A stretch of DNA of 64,000 bases from Entonaema liquescens (taxonomy: Eukaryota > Ascomycota > Sordariomycetes > Xylariales > Xylariaceae): positions 2,480,001 through 2,544,000 of the forward strand of contig CADCSX010000003.1 of NCBI GenBank assembly GCA_902805475.1, written 5' to 3'. Position 1 is the first letter of the stretch. Every line of letters starts with the position of its first letter. The position numbers and the translations under genes are program-made. The notes beneath the pieces were generated by a model. The model saw nothing but the letters and a program-made list of their open reading frames with translations. It did no database searches and had not been told where the DNA came from. Positions 12,510 to 24,283 of the stretch are shown in pieces.

Positions 12510-14962
12510 ATGGCGGACGATGATAGGCCCAAATCTCTCGTTAATGAAAGAACGAGGCTCTTACAAACTGACTCCTCCAGTGATGATTCCGATAACAGCA
12601 GCTTGATAGACAATTTTTCACCCCCGTCGATATATGGTACCTCAGCTGAACCCGACGAGGAACAATGCGACCAGGAGACATCCACAGCGGAACCTGTCGG
12701 AAAGACTTACAGCAATAAATTTATTTCCAGAGTTGTCCTCGCTCTGCTGATTGGTAAGTTATAAGCTTCGCCTAGTTATATTTCCGGATTAACTATTAAC
12801 ATATTCTTCGCAGGGGTATTTACCGCAAGTGCAGATGGCTCACTGGTGATAGCAACACATCCCGTGATAGCGTCTGAGTTCAACGATCTCGAGAATTCTA
12901 CATGGTTATTCATTAGCTTCCTGCTTGCGGGAGCTGCAACCCAGCCGCTTGTAAGCTGATAATTAACCATTAGATTTTCAGTTACGACTCTAATAGAGAT
13001 CATAGTATGGGAAGCTAAGCGATATATACGGTCGTAAACCTGTCCTGTTGACTTCGTATGCTCTCTTTGCTGCTGGCTCGTAAGTCAATTCTCAACACAT
13101 CGGATACAAGAAGAGGGGACTAACTTAGGTACTCAATGGTTTTAGCGCTTTAATGTACGTTTTTCAAAACAAATATGTTTAAACCTGGACTCACTATGAA
13201 CTTGCATATAGTGGTGTTGGCCAGTCTATGTGGCAGGTCATAGTCGGCCGTGTGATTTCTGGTTCTGGAGGATCTGGTATAATGTCACTAGCTGCGATTA
13301 TTATAACCGGTAGGTTTGAGACCCCGAATAACAAGAATTAAGAAGCTTATTATGATATAGATTTGGCCCCTTTGAGAGATGTGGCTTCGTGGCAGAGTTA
13401 CCTCAATGTGGTAGCCACTGTCGGCCGAAGTCTGGGTGGCCCTACGGGAGGGTTTCTCGCAGATACAATTGGATGGAGATGGTGAGTTCAGGAGACGACC
13501 GTGAAAGGCTACCTAGATTGGCTAAGACTTATAACGGCGTTTAGGTCATTCTTAGGACAAGCGCCGATATTCTTGTTAGCCATGGTATTTTGCGGCATGA
13601 TACTTCCCAGCTTAACGACGGAACAGAGCCGAACGAATACCGAAACTACGAAGAGTCGACTTGCTAGGATAGATTTCCTAGGGGCTAGCCTTCTGGGGGG
13701 TGGTCTCCTTTCCATCCTTTTACCCCTGAGAATTGCCGGGCAAAAGGTATCATGGGGAAGCCCATTCGTTCTATCACTCTTTGCTCTTGGAATAATCCTG
13801 CTAGCCCTATTTACAGCCGTGGAAATGCGATGGGCGAAGGAGCCTATTTTCCCACTAAGATTATTGAGGAACCAGGATGTGGTTTTTAGCTATCTCATCA
13901 GTATGTAAACACAGCTATCCCCTCTTCTTCGCGAGCATTGACTTACCGTGTTATAGTGGTTCTGCAAACCGCCGCACAGGTGGGAGTACGTCCTCCGGAT
14001 CTAAGTAGTAAAATATTACGAAGCTGAGAAAATACTGACATGATTAGATGATGGTTGCTGTCCCTCTCTATTTTCAGGTAACTGAAAGATCTTCCAGCAC
14101 TGTTGCTGGGGCCCATCTTATGCCAGCCGTCATTGGCAATACAATTGGGGGTCTCCTAACTGGCGCATGGATAAAGAGGTAAGTAGTTCTTATTGCAAAG
14201 TATATCTCAGTCATTATACGCAGGTAGCTAACAGTCTGCGATGCCGTAGGACCGGGTATTTTAAGGCACCACTGGTTTTCGCAGGGGTTATCTCATTCAT
14301 TTGCTATGTGCTTTTAATACTTCGATGGAACGGTAAAACCAATTGGGTAGAGTCGTTATACATCTTTCCTGGGTAAGTTTGAATGTGTTGTGTACGCGAG
14401 TGTTTTCTTACAGAATATTTTATAGAGGATTCGGTACTGGCATCTCAGCAAACGCTGTTTTTGTTGCTCTCCAGGCGGCAATAAACCCCGCAGATAAGGC
14501 TGTGGCAGCATCAGGCTTATACCTCACGATGCCGGTTGGGTCGATCCTGGGTATGGCAGCATGCAACGCGGTAATGCAGACAACAATGCCGGTAGAGTTG
14601 GCGTCTAGGTTACGCGAACTTGGCGTGGAGGAATCTGAGGCTGAACAGGTAATCGACACAAAAACTTCCTATTTAATAATAAAAGTACCCTCTTCAAACT
14701 AACAACGCGGACAAGATCATCAAACAAGCCACTGCGCGAATCGATTATCTAGATGAGGCCCCACAGCGGATAGCTCAGGCAGTTTCGCAGGCTTATGTTC
14801 GTGGACTGGAGTACAGCCATGGTAAGTAAATACCAACAGACCTTATGTCTTTTATTGGGTATAGGTAAAGATAAATACTAATGCTAAGTAGGGGTGTCGT
14901 TGCTATGTGCTGCGCTCGCGATAACATGTGCGCTGCTAATGAGAAGTAGGAAATTGCATTGA
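12510..14962 (+). CDS. MFS multidrug / vacuolar amino-acid transporter, DHA2 type
   Basis: Major facilitator with about 14 predicted membrane segments, similar to the Fnx1/VBA family. An acidic N-terminal tail (residues 1-70) has an ERTRLLQ element like a vacuolar sorting dileucine. Membrane segments follow, with the MFS signature GKLSDIYGRKP after segment 2, then GRVISGSGGSG and motif C-like RSLGGPTGGFLAD. The gene has about ten short introns; frame continuity supports donors and acceptors at 12754, 13313, 13482, 14180, 14375, 14649-14715 and 14822 among others. One exon appears to be only 9 nt (13146-13154). The last exon encodes VSLLCAALAITCALLMRSRKLH and stops at 14962. Likely role: proton-coupled export or vacuolar import of basic amino acids or drugs. 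No frameshift found. Confidence 0.85.
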
Positions 14963-15459
14963 TACAATTGTTCTTGTGCTAGGAGGTAACTTTATGCTGT
15001 TAGTGTCAGGTACCTATGACGTCGGTGTGGGGAGGCCTTTTTACACTAAATTCCTTCTTACTTCGTACTTGTACGATATCACTTATGTACACAGCCACAA
15101 TTATAGCTGTAACATACCTATGTACATAGCACCAACGAAAAAAAAGCCTATCCAATACTAGTGAATAGTCATATTACTTATTAAAATCCTTTGAAACATG
15201 AGACATTTGTAAGCCAAGACTCCTATGGTGCTAAGGCTATGTAGATTCCCGTGTTCCAGCTGATTTGGTTGATGCCGCCACTGACGGTTGCCTTAACATG
15301 GCAGTGCCCGGGTTGTGCTACTTCAATCAATCCATTTTCCATTTCATATGTAAAAAGCAAATATAAATAACAGGAGACCCCAAGACATTTTCAATCAATA
15401 ATCAATCTTTCTCGGACTGCATATTTTTTACCTGAATACTACCTAGGTACCTATGAATC
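14963..15459. other. intergenic between MFS and coiled-coil genes
   Basis: Non-coding. A TATA-like stretch (atataaataa, about 15361) lies about 100 bp upstream of the next start codon. Nothing else noted. Confidence 0.4.
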
Positions 15460-16557
15460 ATGACTTCCATTACAAACAAGATCAGAGCATCAGCCCCTCG
15501 CAATAACGAGCTATTAGCTATTCTTTCTGAGACGGATCACGCACAGCCAGCTTTAGAACAGCAAAAGCGCTACGTTGATGACCTCAATAATGAGCTCTCT
15601 ACTGTCCAGAAGCGCATCGCTCAACTCGATAAACAGAGAGAGAAGGAATTCAGGGAACACAAGAAATATCGTGATTCGGTTATGAAACGTTTTGCATATC
15701 GTGTCAGCGGTAAGACTGGGAAGTTTGAGGCTAAGGCGGAGAAGGAAGAGAAAGAGTATTTCACTGTCCTACAAGAAGAGCGACAGGCTAAAGACATGGA
15801 AGAGCATCTTAGAGCAATGCGGTCAAAGGCTTTAGAGGCGCAGAACGATTTGGAGGTTGAATTGAATCGCCACACGGAAGCTCAGCAAGAACTTGAGAAT
15901 CTCTACGACAGCATTTTCCAGGGACCTACACCGGCATTTCCAGATGAAGACCGTTTAGAGGAGAACGCCAGAAGTGCTTTGCAATCCTACCAAAACATTC
16001 GCATGGTGGTGGAAACGGAACGTCACGTTGTGCATCTCCTAAGAGAGGCTCGAGAACGGGTTGACAAGGCACTGGACTACACTGAAGAAGCCCTAAGCCA
16101 TAGCAGAATGGATATGTTTGGCGGCGGTACCTTCAACGATATGATGGAGCGTAATGCATTGGATCAAGCGGAGAGTCAAGTTGGACAGATGCTGTCACTT
16201 GTACGACAAGCACAGCGCGCGTCGCAAAACGTACAAGATCTACCAGCGGTTGGCATAACGCACGGCAGTCTATTGGGTGACGTATTCTTCGATAACATAT
16301 TCAGCGACATGGCTTTCCATGACCAGATCAAGGATTCCCGCGCAAGTCTCCATCGAGCTCGCGACAGCCTACGCAACCAGCTAGCCTTAGCCAAATCCAG
16401 ACACCAAGAAGCCGAGCAAGAGTTAAATACGCATGCGGAGTCACTGAAAAGAGCGAGAGAAGAGCTGCAAAGTACAAGGCAGGCCATATTTGAACGTGTG
16501 GCTAATGAACCAACATTTACTATGGAACAACCCCCTCCATATGAAATAGGGGCCTAA
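15460..16557 (+). CDS. coiled-coil protein with C-terminal PPPY motif
   Basis: Single-exon 365-aa hydrophilic protein of a type widespread in ascomycetes but without known function. Residues 25-150 and 300-350 are strongly heptad-like, rich in E, K, Q, R, A and L, and should form long coiled coils. A Gly/Phe-rich linker (GGGTFNDMM, and VFFDNIFSDMAFHD) separates them. The protein ends TMEQPPPYEIGA, a PPxY motif that binds WW domains such as those of Rsp5/NEDD4 ubiquitin ligases or their adaptors. No signal peptide or membrane segment. The general architecture suggests a scaffold or membrane-curvature protein, but that is inference only. The ATG at 15460 opens the frame; an out-of-frame ATG lies 7 nt upstream. 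Confidence 0.8.
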   Translation: MTSITNKIRASAPRNNELLAILSETDHAQPALEQQKRYVDDLNNELSTVQKRIAQLDKQREKEFREHKKYRDSVMKRFAYRVSGKTGKFEAKAEKEEKEYFTVLQEERQAKDMEEHLRAMRSKALEAQNDLEVELNRHTEAQQELENLYDSIFQGPTPAFPDEDRLEENARSALQSYQNIRMVVETERHVVHLLREARERVDKALDYTEEALSHSRMDMFGGGTFNDMMERNALDQAESQVGQMLSLVRQAQRASQNVQDLPAVGITHGSLLGDVFFDNIFSDMAFHDQIKDSRASLHRARDSLRNQLALAKSRHQEAEQELNTHAESLKRAREELQSTRQAIFERVANEPTFTMEQPPPYEIGA

Positions 16558-16842
16558 AATAGGGGCCTAAGGACCCCCACATGAATGAGAACAGGGCTGT
16601 AATTACAGTGAAGCACGGATACCAATGGTGAATAGCGAGCCCAAATTCAAATTGGCTATCAAAAGCATCGCGATGCTCAACTCAAATAATTGAAAACTCC
16701 AAACTAAACTCGCTCAACTAACAGTACACCTCATAGCTACTCCTTGTATCAACCCCTTACACACCTAAGATACAGCAGAATCGAGATATTTGAAAGACGT
16801 CAACTTACAACCTCAGCAATCTTCAAACATGTAGCTTTGCCT

Positions 16843-18146
16843 TCAAAAACGTCGCGGGCGTTTCTTAGACTTAACCTCAGCTTTCTTAGCCGTTGCCGAC
16901 ATCGCCGCAGCCTTCTTAAGCAGATGGCTATCGTCAATGTTTCCGATAGCGACGTTTTCATCATCAACCATCTCACGGTTCATATGTGCAAGGAACTTCT
17001 CTTGCTCCTCAAAAAATGTCTTGAGCTTACGTGTGGCAACTTTACGACCGACACCATTGGCTTCGCGCAACTCCTTTAACTGCTGACGGATGCGCTCCTC
17101 CAGTATCTCGAGGCGGTATTCGCTGAACTGGTTATATAGTTCTAGAAGGTTGGAGATGGGTCTCACGGTGGTCAAAACCGTGTCGTCACGTATCGTTGGG
17201 CATCGTGGCCGGAACGAAGTGACCATGCTTATGCGCTCTGCTGTTCCAAGTGCCCGCAGCGCCTGATGTTCAATATACCGACCCTGGAGAACAACTGCGC
17301 ATCCCTGTTTATCGAAGGTCAGTGACAGCCTTGGATATTGATAGAACGCCATCTGGACTGAGAATATCTTACCATTTGCGGACCCCGCACTTTCATAATA
17401 TCTCCAGTGCCGGTGCGAAGCGCTGTCTCGCCGCCTATCATTGTCGTGCAATCGCTGAGCATAGTCACACAGACGAAGGGATAGCTATCAGTGTGCCAAT
17501 CTACTATAGGCTTATCATCCTCCCAAGGACAACCCGCAATGCCCTCGTCGGCTTCGTACTGGGCACGATCGTTAAAAGCTCTAATTTCCTCTTGTTTTTC
17601 TTCTTCGGATTTAACTGAAATGTTAATGTGACCGATTTCGATGTCCATCTCTGTCACCAAGTCAATCCCTGCGATCTTAGAGATGACCTCCAGTGTCTCC
17701 GGGCTTTTCCACACATCGTATACGAAAGGTGCATATCTGAATTATTGAGTTAGCTAACCCTACGGGTCTTAGATGGTTGGGATTATAGCGTGTTAGACTT
17801 ACTTATTTGCAAACCCTCTTAATTGACACTGCGCTAAGTTGCTAGAGTACTGACAGTTGCTGAGCACTTCGGGGCTCAGAACTTCTTTTCTCATCCTCAT
17901 CACCGCTTCTTCCGTGAAGAGTGGGAAAGGCTCTGAGACAGCAACCGGAGATACCCCTATATCCTCGGCAAAGCCCAGGTCCTTCATGGTATGCACTTTA
18001 GGGGGTTCCTTGAAGGACAGGTGCCGCTCAGGGTTGAAATCATCATTACCAAGCTGTGACAGGTCTGGTGTCTTGATTATTGGAGTCCAGTTACGTTTGG
18101 TCTCAGCAGAGGACCCGGGGGTTGCCATTGCTACTGTAGCCGCCAT
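16843..18146 (-). CDS. 2-oxoglutarate/Fe(II)-dependent oxygenase-like protein
   Basis: 389-aa protein from three exons (18146-17803, 17736-17373, 17304-16843; total 1170 nt, in frame). The jelly-roll iron site is visible: HTD in VDWHTDSYPFVCVTMLSD (His196, Asp198) and the distal His249 in YIEHQALRALG, followed by SFRPR whose Arg would bind 2-oxoglutarate. The C-terminal 110 residues are a charged helical extension ending in KSKKRPRRF, possibly a nuclear localisation signal. Substrate unknown; homologues are common fungal hypothetical proteins. It lies on the same strand and 2.3 kb downstream of the NRPS-like gene, so it could be the edge of the mycosporine-like cluster, but the distance and the wide distribution of the family make this uncertain. 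Confidence 0.8.
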
Positions 18147-20427
18147 ATCAAGTATGCAAATACGGATGGTTCAGAATCAATAAGTAGAAAGCTTTTCTGC
18201 TGGATGCAAAAGGTGTGCAGAACCTGAACTGAGAGCGAGTGATGTCTGTTCAATAATGGGGTCTAATGAGGCCTTTATGGCCGCCATTTATCATCGTGAG
18301 GTCTGCTCAGGGTTCGTTCCGCCCTTATCTCCAAACTCTTGATTCTAATCAATAGTTTATTTCATGTCTCCAATAGCAAGACAACGGGACCCCGGGAACT
18401 GCGTCGCGGAACCATCTATGACGAATCCAGTTCAAGGTTGGGCATTGTGACGATAGATAGACAAGGCATGAGTTTGCCTGTCGCCCGGCATACCAGAGTT
18501 CCCGAGATAAAGCAGCAACACGGTGGAACCAGCGACGGGGAGGCGTTGTCCCATCCTTGTGTTCCGCACTTCTCCAATCAGAAAATTAGTTCTGAACTCT
18601 ATCACGATAGGAATTATTTGCCTGCCTACGTGGTTGGACCTGATGAAGGAATTATCAACCTGAAAGGTGTGGAGGGGCAACCCCAGCGTTACCGGACGTA
18701 ACTAAAGCGGCATCCAAACTAGATGCGATGCCACCTGAGAAAGGAAGAGCCGCGATGTGCAACCCGACAGATCGTAGGGAGAAGAAACCGAATCCCGAAA
18801 GTCATTATAGATAAGCTGTCGCAATGTTAAGGTAGAGAAGTTGAGGTACCTACCTATGGATAGTGTTGAAGAATTACTAAGTGGTAGAGTCTCTTTATGT
18901 TGTCTTATTATACTGTCTCTAGTCAATGCTGATATACTATACGCTTAGTTGATAGTCAATAGTCTCTTGAGTCCACGTATCGACTATTATAGATACTGTA
19001 TACCTTGTTTCACGACAGGATGTATCCTATATAATGGATGTCAAGAATAGCCCAGACTTAAGTCTTATTAATAGACATGTCATAAACTAACCCGATTGGA
19101 AACCGGCAATCAAGCCTCCTGCGTCCCCCAGTCTTGCCCGTGTAGGCTAACTATCACGTCTCCATGTTTCTATGCGACGTTATCTCCGTTGGTATAATTT
19201 GGAATACGGTACGACACCCGATAACGGAGATAAAGGAATGTGCCCAGAGATGCTCGGGTCTCTTGATGCCTGCGGCTGGACCCAGCTTATCATACGGATC
19301 TACCTTGAAACTGGTTGATGATCCCCAGACGAATCTCCCTTTCCCCGCTGATCTATCAGGGAAATGTGATCCTTTGCAGTGACGCCTCGTCACTTTTTCC
19401 GCATCGCGCGACTTTACATGATTTAATATGATTGGTTGATTTTGAAAATGCGGAGAGATTTCAACGAATTCTTATAGGTTCATCGAGTCTATGGTGTAAC
19501 CTCTGCCGAACTCGTCGCATAAGGGACCCCAAAGGACTACTTCTCGTAATAAAATAGTCTTATTCGGGTAGTAAGATTCTCTCATAGGCTCCTGGCTGAT
19601 ATTCGCCAATATAGTCTGGGTATGTCTTGGCTTTCCAATACCGCGCTTAATCTTTCCTCCCAAGACTAGATGGCTACTTGCCTGGCGTTATATCTCGATA
19701 CATCTGAATATATGAGCATATGAGCATATGAGCATATTTAAAGTATTGTTATCTAAAAGTGTGGTTTTATCTTAAACCCAAATATCTAAATCGGCCTTTC
19801 TCGTCCGTCTTTTGGAAACAGGTATCTATAAGGCGTAACACTATACGATCTCGATGATAATATAACATACTTATTAGAGTATCGGTGCTGGTATGTTGTT
19901 ATGATAAGCATAATTGATATATTTTAAAAAATCCCATTGGTGCATAGGTTATCATCCATCTTTTCATATTAGTGACAAGTCATACCCAAGGGATTGATAC
20001 ATGTCTCTGTATACTTAACCAATCAAGAAATGCTAGCAAGGGGTCAGTATGTAGGATGAAACGTCTGGAACTTTCTGATAGTCACTTGACTAGCTGGGGA
20101 GAAGATCCGTCCCTGCAATATGTATGGAATCTAGATTACAACCGCCCCCAATAAGATTGCTAGTTGTTACCTAGGACATTACCTACTACATGTGATTTCT
20201 CGATGAAGTTACTATTAGAAATTTATACCCAATTTGCCTCATGGACTTATTACGTGATAGCAGTGCACAAGGCACCGATATGAGCATAAGATTTAGTAAG
20301 GTGGCTGAGATCACACGGATGAAATAATATCATACCTAAAACATATTCTTTCGTACGCCCCGCTGGCAACCGAGTGATAAAATAGCATTGGATACCATAT
20401 GAGGCAAGAAGAAGCGCAGTGACTAGG
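18147..20427. other. intergenic, no gene recognised
   Basis: About 2.3 kb without a believable gene; only short unrelated frames. Contains a small tandem repeat at 19711-19734 (separate entry). Confidence 0.5.
19711..19734. repeat. three tandem copies of an 8-bp unit
   Basis: TATGAGCA is repeated three times without error. Minor microsatellite in otherwise unique intergenic DNA. Confidence 0.9.
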
Positions 20428-23400
20428 CTAATTACGATACGTCGCCATATTCTTTCCAATCCAGTCCCACATCCTTACAATCCTATCTTGACTCAGGGGC
20501 TTCAGGTCTCTCATTTCTTGAGACAACTGCAGGCTTGAAGTGACATCAAAGCGTAAGCGCCCTGGGGTCCTATATCTATCAACCGCGGGAGAGTATCTCC
20601 GCTTCCAAAGCCCGACAAGAGCCTGGGCTGGATAATCTGCTTGCTTCTTCTCAAATTCCCGCTCCAGTCGTTCTAACCACTCTTCAGAACGCACAACTTT
20701 AAACGAGGAGTGACATGGTATGCCTGAGATCCAATCGAGCAGTTGGTTCCACGACGGTGGATCATGGAAATTCAACACATGATATACGGGCATGTTCGAG
20801 CGAGCAGATAACTTCGGAGTACAATCTGCTAGTATAATATCCGATGTTATCCTTGCTGCTTGTTCCACAGGTAACCAGTCAAGGGTTTCGTTCGGCAAGT
20901 TCGGTAGGCACCCTATAAGACCAGCGGTTGATAGCAGCAGCGGATACGCTTCGGTTGTATTCCATACACCTGATTCATTGCCACAGAGCTGCCCCACACG
21001 GATGATAGAGATATCAGCATCCGTTATGGTATTGATGGGGACGTCGTTGCGTAATTTCTCACGGGCTCTTGAACACAGTTGTTCGGCGACCCATTTCGAC
21101 CTTGAGTAACCAAGTGGCGAAGCGTGTGATGGGTCTGATGAAACCTCCTCTGTAATCAATGAGGATGGATTGGCGCTTACTGCTGCCGTTGAGCTGATAA
21201 AGAAGAATCGCGCTCTTCCTGATAACGCTGCATTCAAAATGTTGCGAGTTCCCCTTACGTGCTTTCGGAACTCCTCCGAATTTAGGGGAAGATTAAAGTT
21301 GACGGACCAAGCTGCGTGGATATAAATGGATGATTCTCTTATAAGGTGTAGCCAGTTGTCGCTAGGTAAGCCAAGATGTGACTCGGACAGTTCATAAGGA
21401 AGACACACAACTTTACTGAGTGAAGCCTCTGGATTGTCTAGCCCAGGAAGTTTTCGGTTCGATAGTGCTCTCGATAAAGATTCGCGGCAGACGTACTCGC
21501 TTTCGCCACGGATCAAGCAGTATATCTTGCTGATCCTGTCTTGGCAGCGTAATTGAGAAAGGATATGTGTTCCAAGCATACCAGTTGCACCTGTGAGTAC
21601 CACAACTTCCCCTTCCTCTCGTATTAAGCCAACAGAATGTATCTCAAAATGGCTGTATTTCTCTGCAAGCTCTCCCATCAACTTCCATTCGTCGATATCC
21701 TTACGAGAGCCGCATACCTTACCACCATTTCGCACCCTGATGAGCTCCTCCGATATAGCGTGGATGTTCCCATTATCATAAATAAAACTCTCAGGTAGCT
21801 TGATGGATGTATTTAATAGGATGCTAGACTCAATGAGCTTCCTGATTTGGATACACATGATGGAATCCACCCCCTGTTGGAAAATATCATTGTGAGGATG
21901 AACTTCTCGACCAGAAACCTGATTGCACAAGTTAAGCAAAACGGGGAGAACATCTTCGTCTGAAATATCCTGCATTTTCATAGACGTAGTACTACTGCGA
22001 GAATAAGCGCCGGCAATAGCATCGCAGTAGCGATTCTCAGCTTGGCGCCTTAGGGTGGTCCCCTTGCTACTTTTGGCGAGGGGTTCGTCTCCCTTTTTGA
22101 CTTCAATAGGGATCAACATTGATCTTGCTAGACGACAATGGCTTTGAGTCTCCCTATTCATTCTATTCACATGTGGCCAGACTGCATTGATTATATCGTC
22201 ATTCGAATGATTGCTTGAAGCTTTGAATAAGAGGACGCCCGCGTACTCCTTATCTGCTCCGAATACTAGAACGTCCCGCACCAGTCCACTTGATGACTTG
22301 ATACGATTTTCGAGGGGAGATGGATCAAATTTCTTACCATTGGCAAGAGTTATTTGAGCGTCGGCGCGACTGTGATACCGCCATGCGTTAGGTATAGAAG
22401 GATGTGGTTCGAATAAGTCCGCTGTAGCATATGAGCCATCATCCCGATTTGTCTTTTCTCTCAGCGGCCAACCTGGCTTCACCACCAGCTCCGATAGACC
22501 CTCACCTCTCGGTTCGAATGATAAGAACCTAGGATCATCAACAAGCCGTAAATACTGCCACTCCTTGTCATGGGTATAATCACGATGCGACGACATGAGA
22601 AAACCGCATTCGGTACTCCCTAGTCGAGACAAAAGGTTAACACGTAACCCCACCAACTTATCTCCTATGGGGGTCGCCAGGGCAGCCCCTCCAACTCCGA
22701 CCAATTCCATGCTTTGAAGGACGTCGATCCCCTCGCTCTCGTCAATCAAGAGTTGTAGGACGTACGGAACCGATGAGAAATACGTAACAGGGGTTGGGCT
22801 TCTGTTACGAGCGTAGTTGACGGACCGGACGATATTAGTTCCTGTAATTGGCATGACACCCTCTGGAAAGAACCAAATCATCGCACCACTGGTCCAAACT
22901 CTGAAGCAGTCTGCTAACCCTCCGTGATACAGGGGCGTAGTTGTAAATGTGGCTGGTTGGTTGACATGCGGAAAGGACGGTAAGCAGCCTACAGTTCCCC
23001 ATTGGCTCTGCACGATGAGCTTCGGCAAACCGGACGATGTGCCTGACGTATGTCGGAGAAACGCTGTGTCGGGTTCCCTCCTCTCGAATAAATTCCCGTC
23101 ATAATTCCCGCCGTCGGGTATGCACTTCCCGTCAAAGCTTGGTATTCTGACGATATTCACAGAACTGAGGCCTTTAGTCGCCTTGCCTTCTTGAGCGTGG
23201 TCGACGAGAATATCTCTCGTGTTTGAACTTGCGCAGAGATGTTGTATCGCCCGAGCATCTAGTTCAGGACTTCCGTAGCGGAACACACATGTGTGAGACA
23301 GAATTTTCCAATGGAGAAGCTGAGGTGTCTTACGCTATAATAAGTGTAGTGTATCCCAATCGCATAAGCCCCAGCCATGATAGCACGAAATTGAAACTAC

Positions 23401-23765
23401 TTGAGCAGAGTAGACCAATTGTAGGCGGTTTCTCCCCAAGGCATAGGTTCAGAACATTAGATAATTCGAATGCCGCTACCTTCGACAAATCACGGAGTTG
23501 TGAAAAGGTGACTAGATCGGGTACTTTAAAGCGTCAGTTAGGTTTCTATTAGAAAAGTAGAATGAGTTAATATACGCAGGCGGTCCTCATTTGTTGACTT
23601 GGGATTGGCGAAGCCAAGAGCTGGACTGTTAGGAAAATGCCATCCGTGATTGTCTATCAATTCCAACACTGTTTGGAACGACCTTGGGTTTACATTGTCT
23701 TCCCCCCTCAAGAGTGCTGCTTGGTCTAGTGTACATGTAAAATAATTTATATTCGGATGCGCCAT
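20428..23765 (-). CDS. NRPS-like adenylating reductase (A-T-R)
   Basis: 1073-aa protein from three exons: 23765-23576, 23523-23334 and 23269-20428 (3222 nt, exactly in frame). The introns begin gtatat and gtaaga; removing the second yields the expected LIIAPELDARAIQHLC. Adenylation domain about residues 15-520, with core motif TSGTSSGLPK (201-210), LGSTECG (about 343) and YHSRADAQITLANGKK. Thiolation domain with GVDS, phosphopantetheine Ser about 596. Reductase domain with TGATGMLG (NADPH fold, about 686-693) and YSRSK (Tyr848/Lys852). No condensation or thioesterase domain. Such enzymes activate a carboxylic acid, tether it and release it reductively as an aldehyde or alcohol. It is collinear with the ATP-grasp and cyclase genes upstream, which suggests it acts on their product. 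Confidence 0.9.
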
Positions 23766-24283
23766 AGTAGGTTGAGAATATAGACGAGTCTTTAAAAGGG
23801 GTTAAACACAAAGGAGGGGAAAGGGGGAGGGGTTAAACATCGAAGTTCTAGAAGGACAAAACTAGGACCTACTACAAAATCGGAAAATTATTTGGCGTAT
23901 TTCTCATATTATTGATAGTTTAAATTAAGTTTGGCGATTTCAATATCGGTTAGTTTTACTCGTATTGAATAGGGGCTACATGTCTACCAGAGTTGATGAC
24001 CTCATCAAGACGAAACAATACCATGATAAGTAAAGGATGAGTAGGTGACCATTTGATTACACTATGATGTCTATGTAAAACCCTAAAAAAAACCCTATAC
24101 GCATCATTAAGTTATTTCAAGCGACATTGAAGAATCAGCATGCGGCAGGTTCGTCGAATTGCCAAAGCCTATGCTATATGAGAATAATGTTCCGGGTATG
24201 CATTCGTGGACGAAAACCTCAGTACAATCATAAATTGTCATCGACAACGTCAACAGAACATAATATACGGATATATCGTACTT
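23766..24283. other. intergenic between ATP-grasp and NRPS-like genes
   Basis: 518 bp. Should contain the NRPS-like promoter on the minus strand. A purine-rich tract (aaaggaggggaaagggggagggg, about 23810-23833) lies 45-70 bp upstream of the start codon. No gene. Confidence 0.4.

Noticed and set aside
23266..23286. Start of the NRPS-like protein at a GTG near 23286
   Set aside because: This lies inside an intron (23270-23333); splicing to upstream exons gives the conserved LIIAPELDARAIQHLC and an ATG start at 23765.
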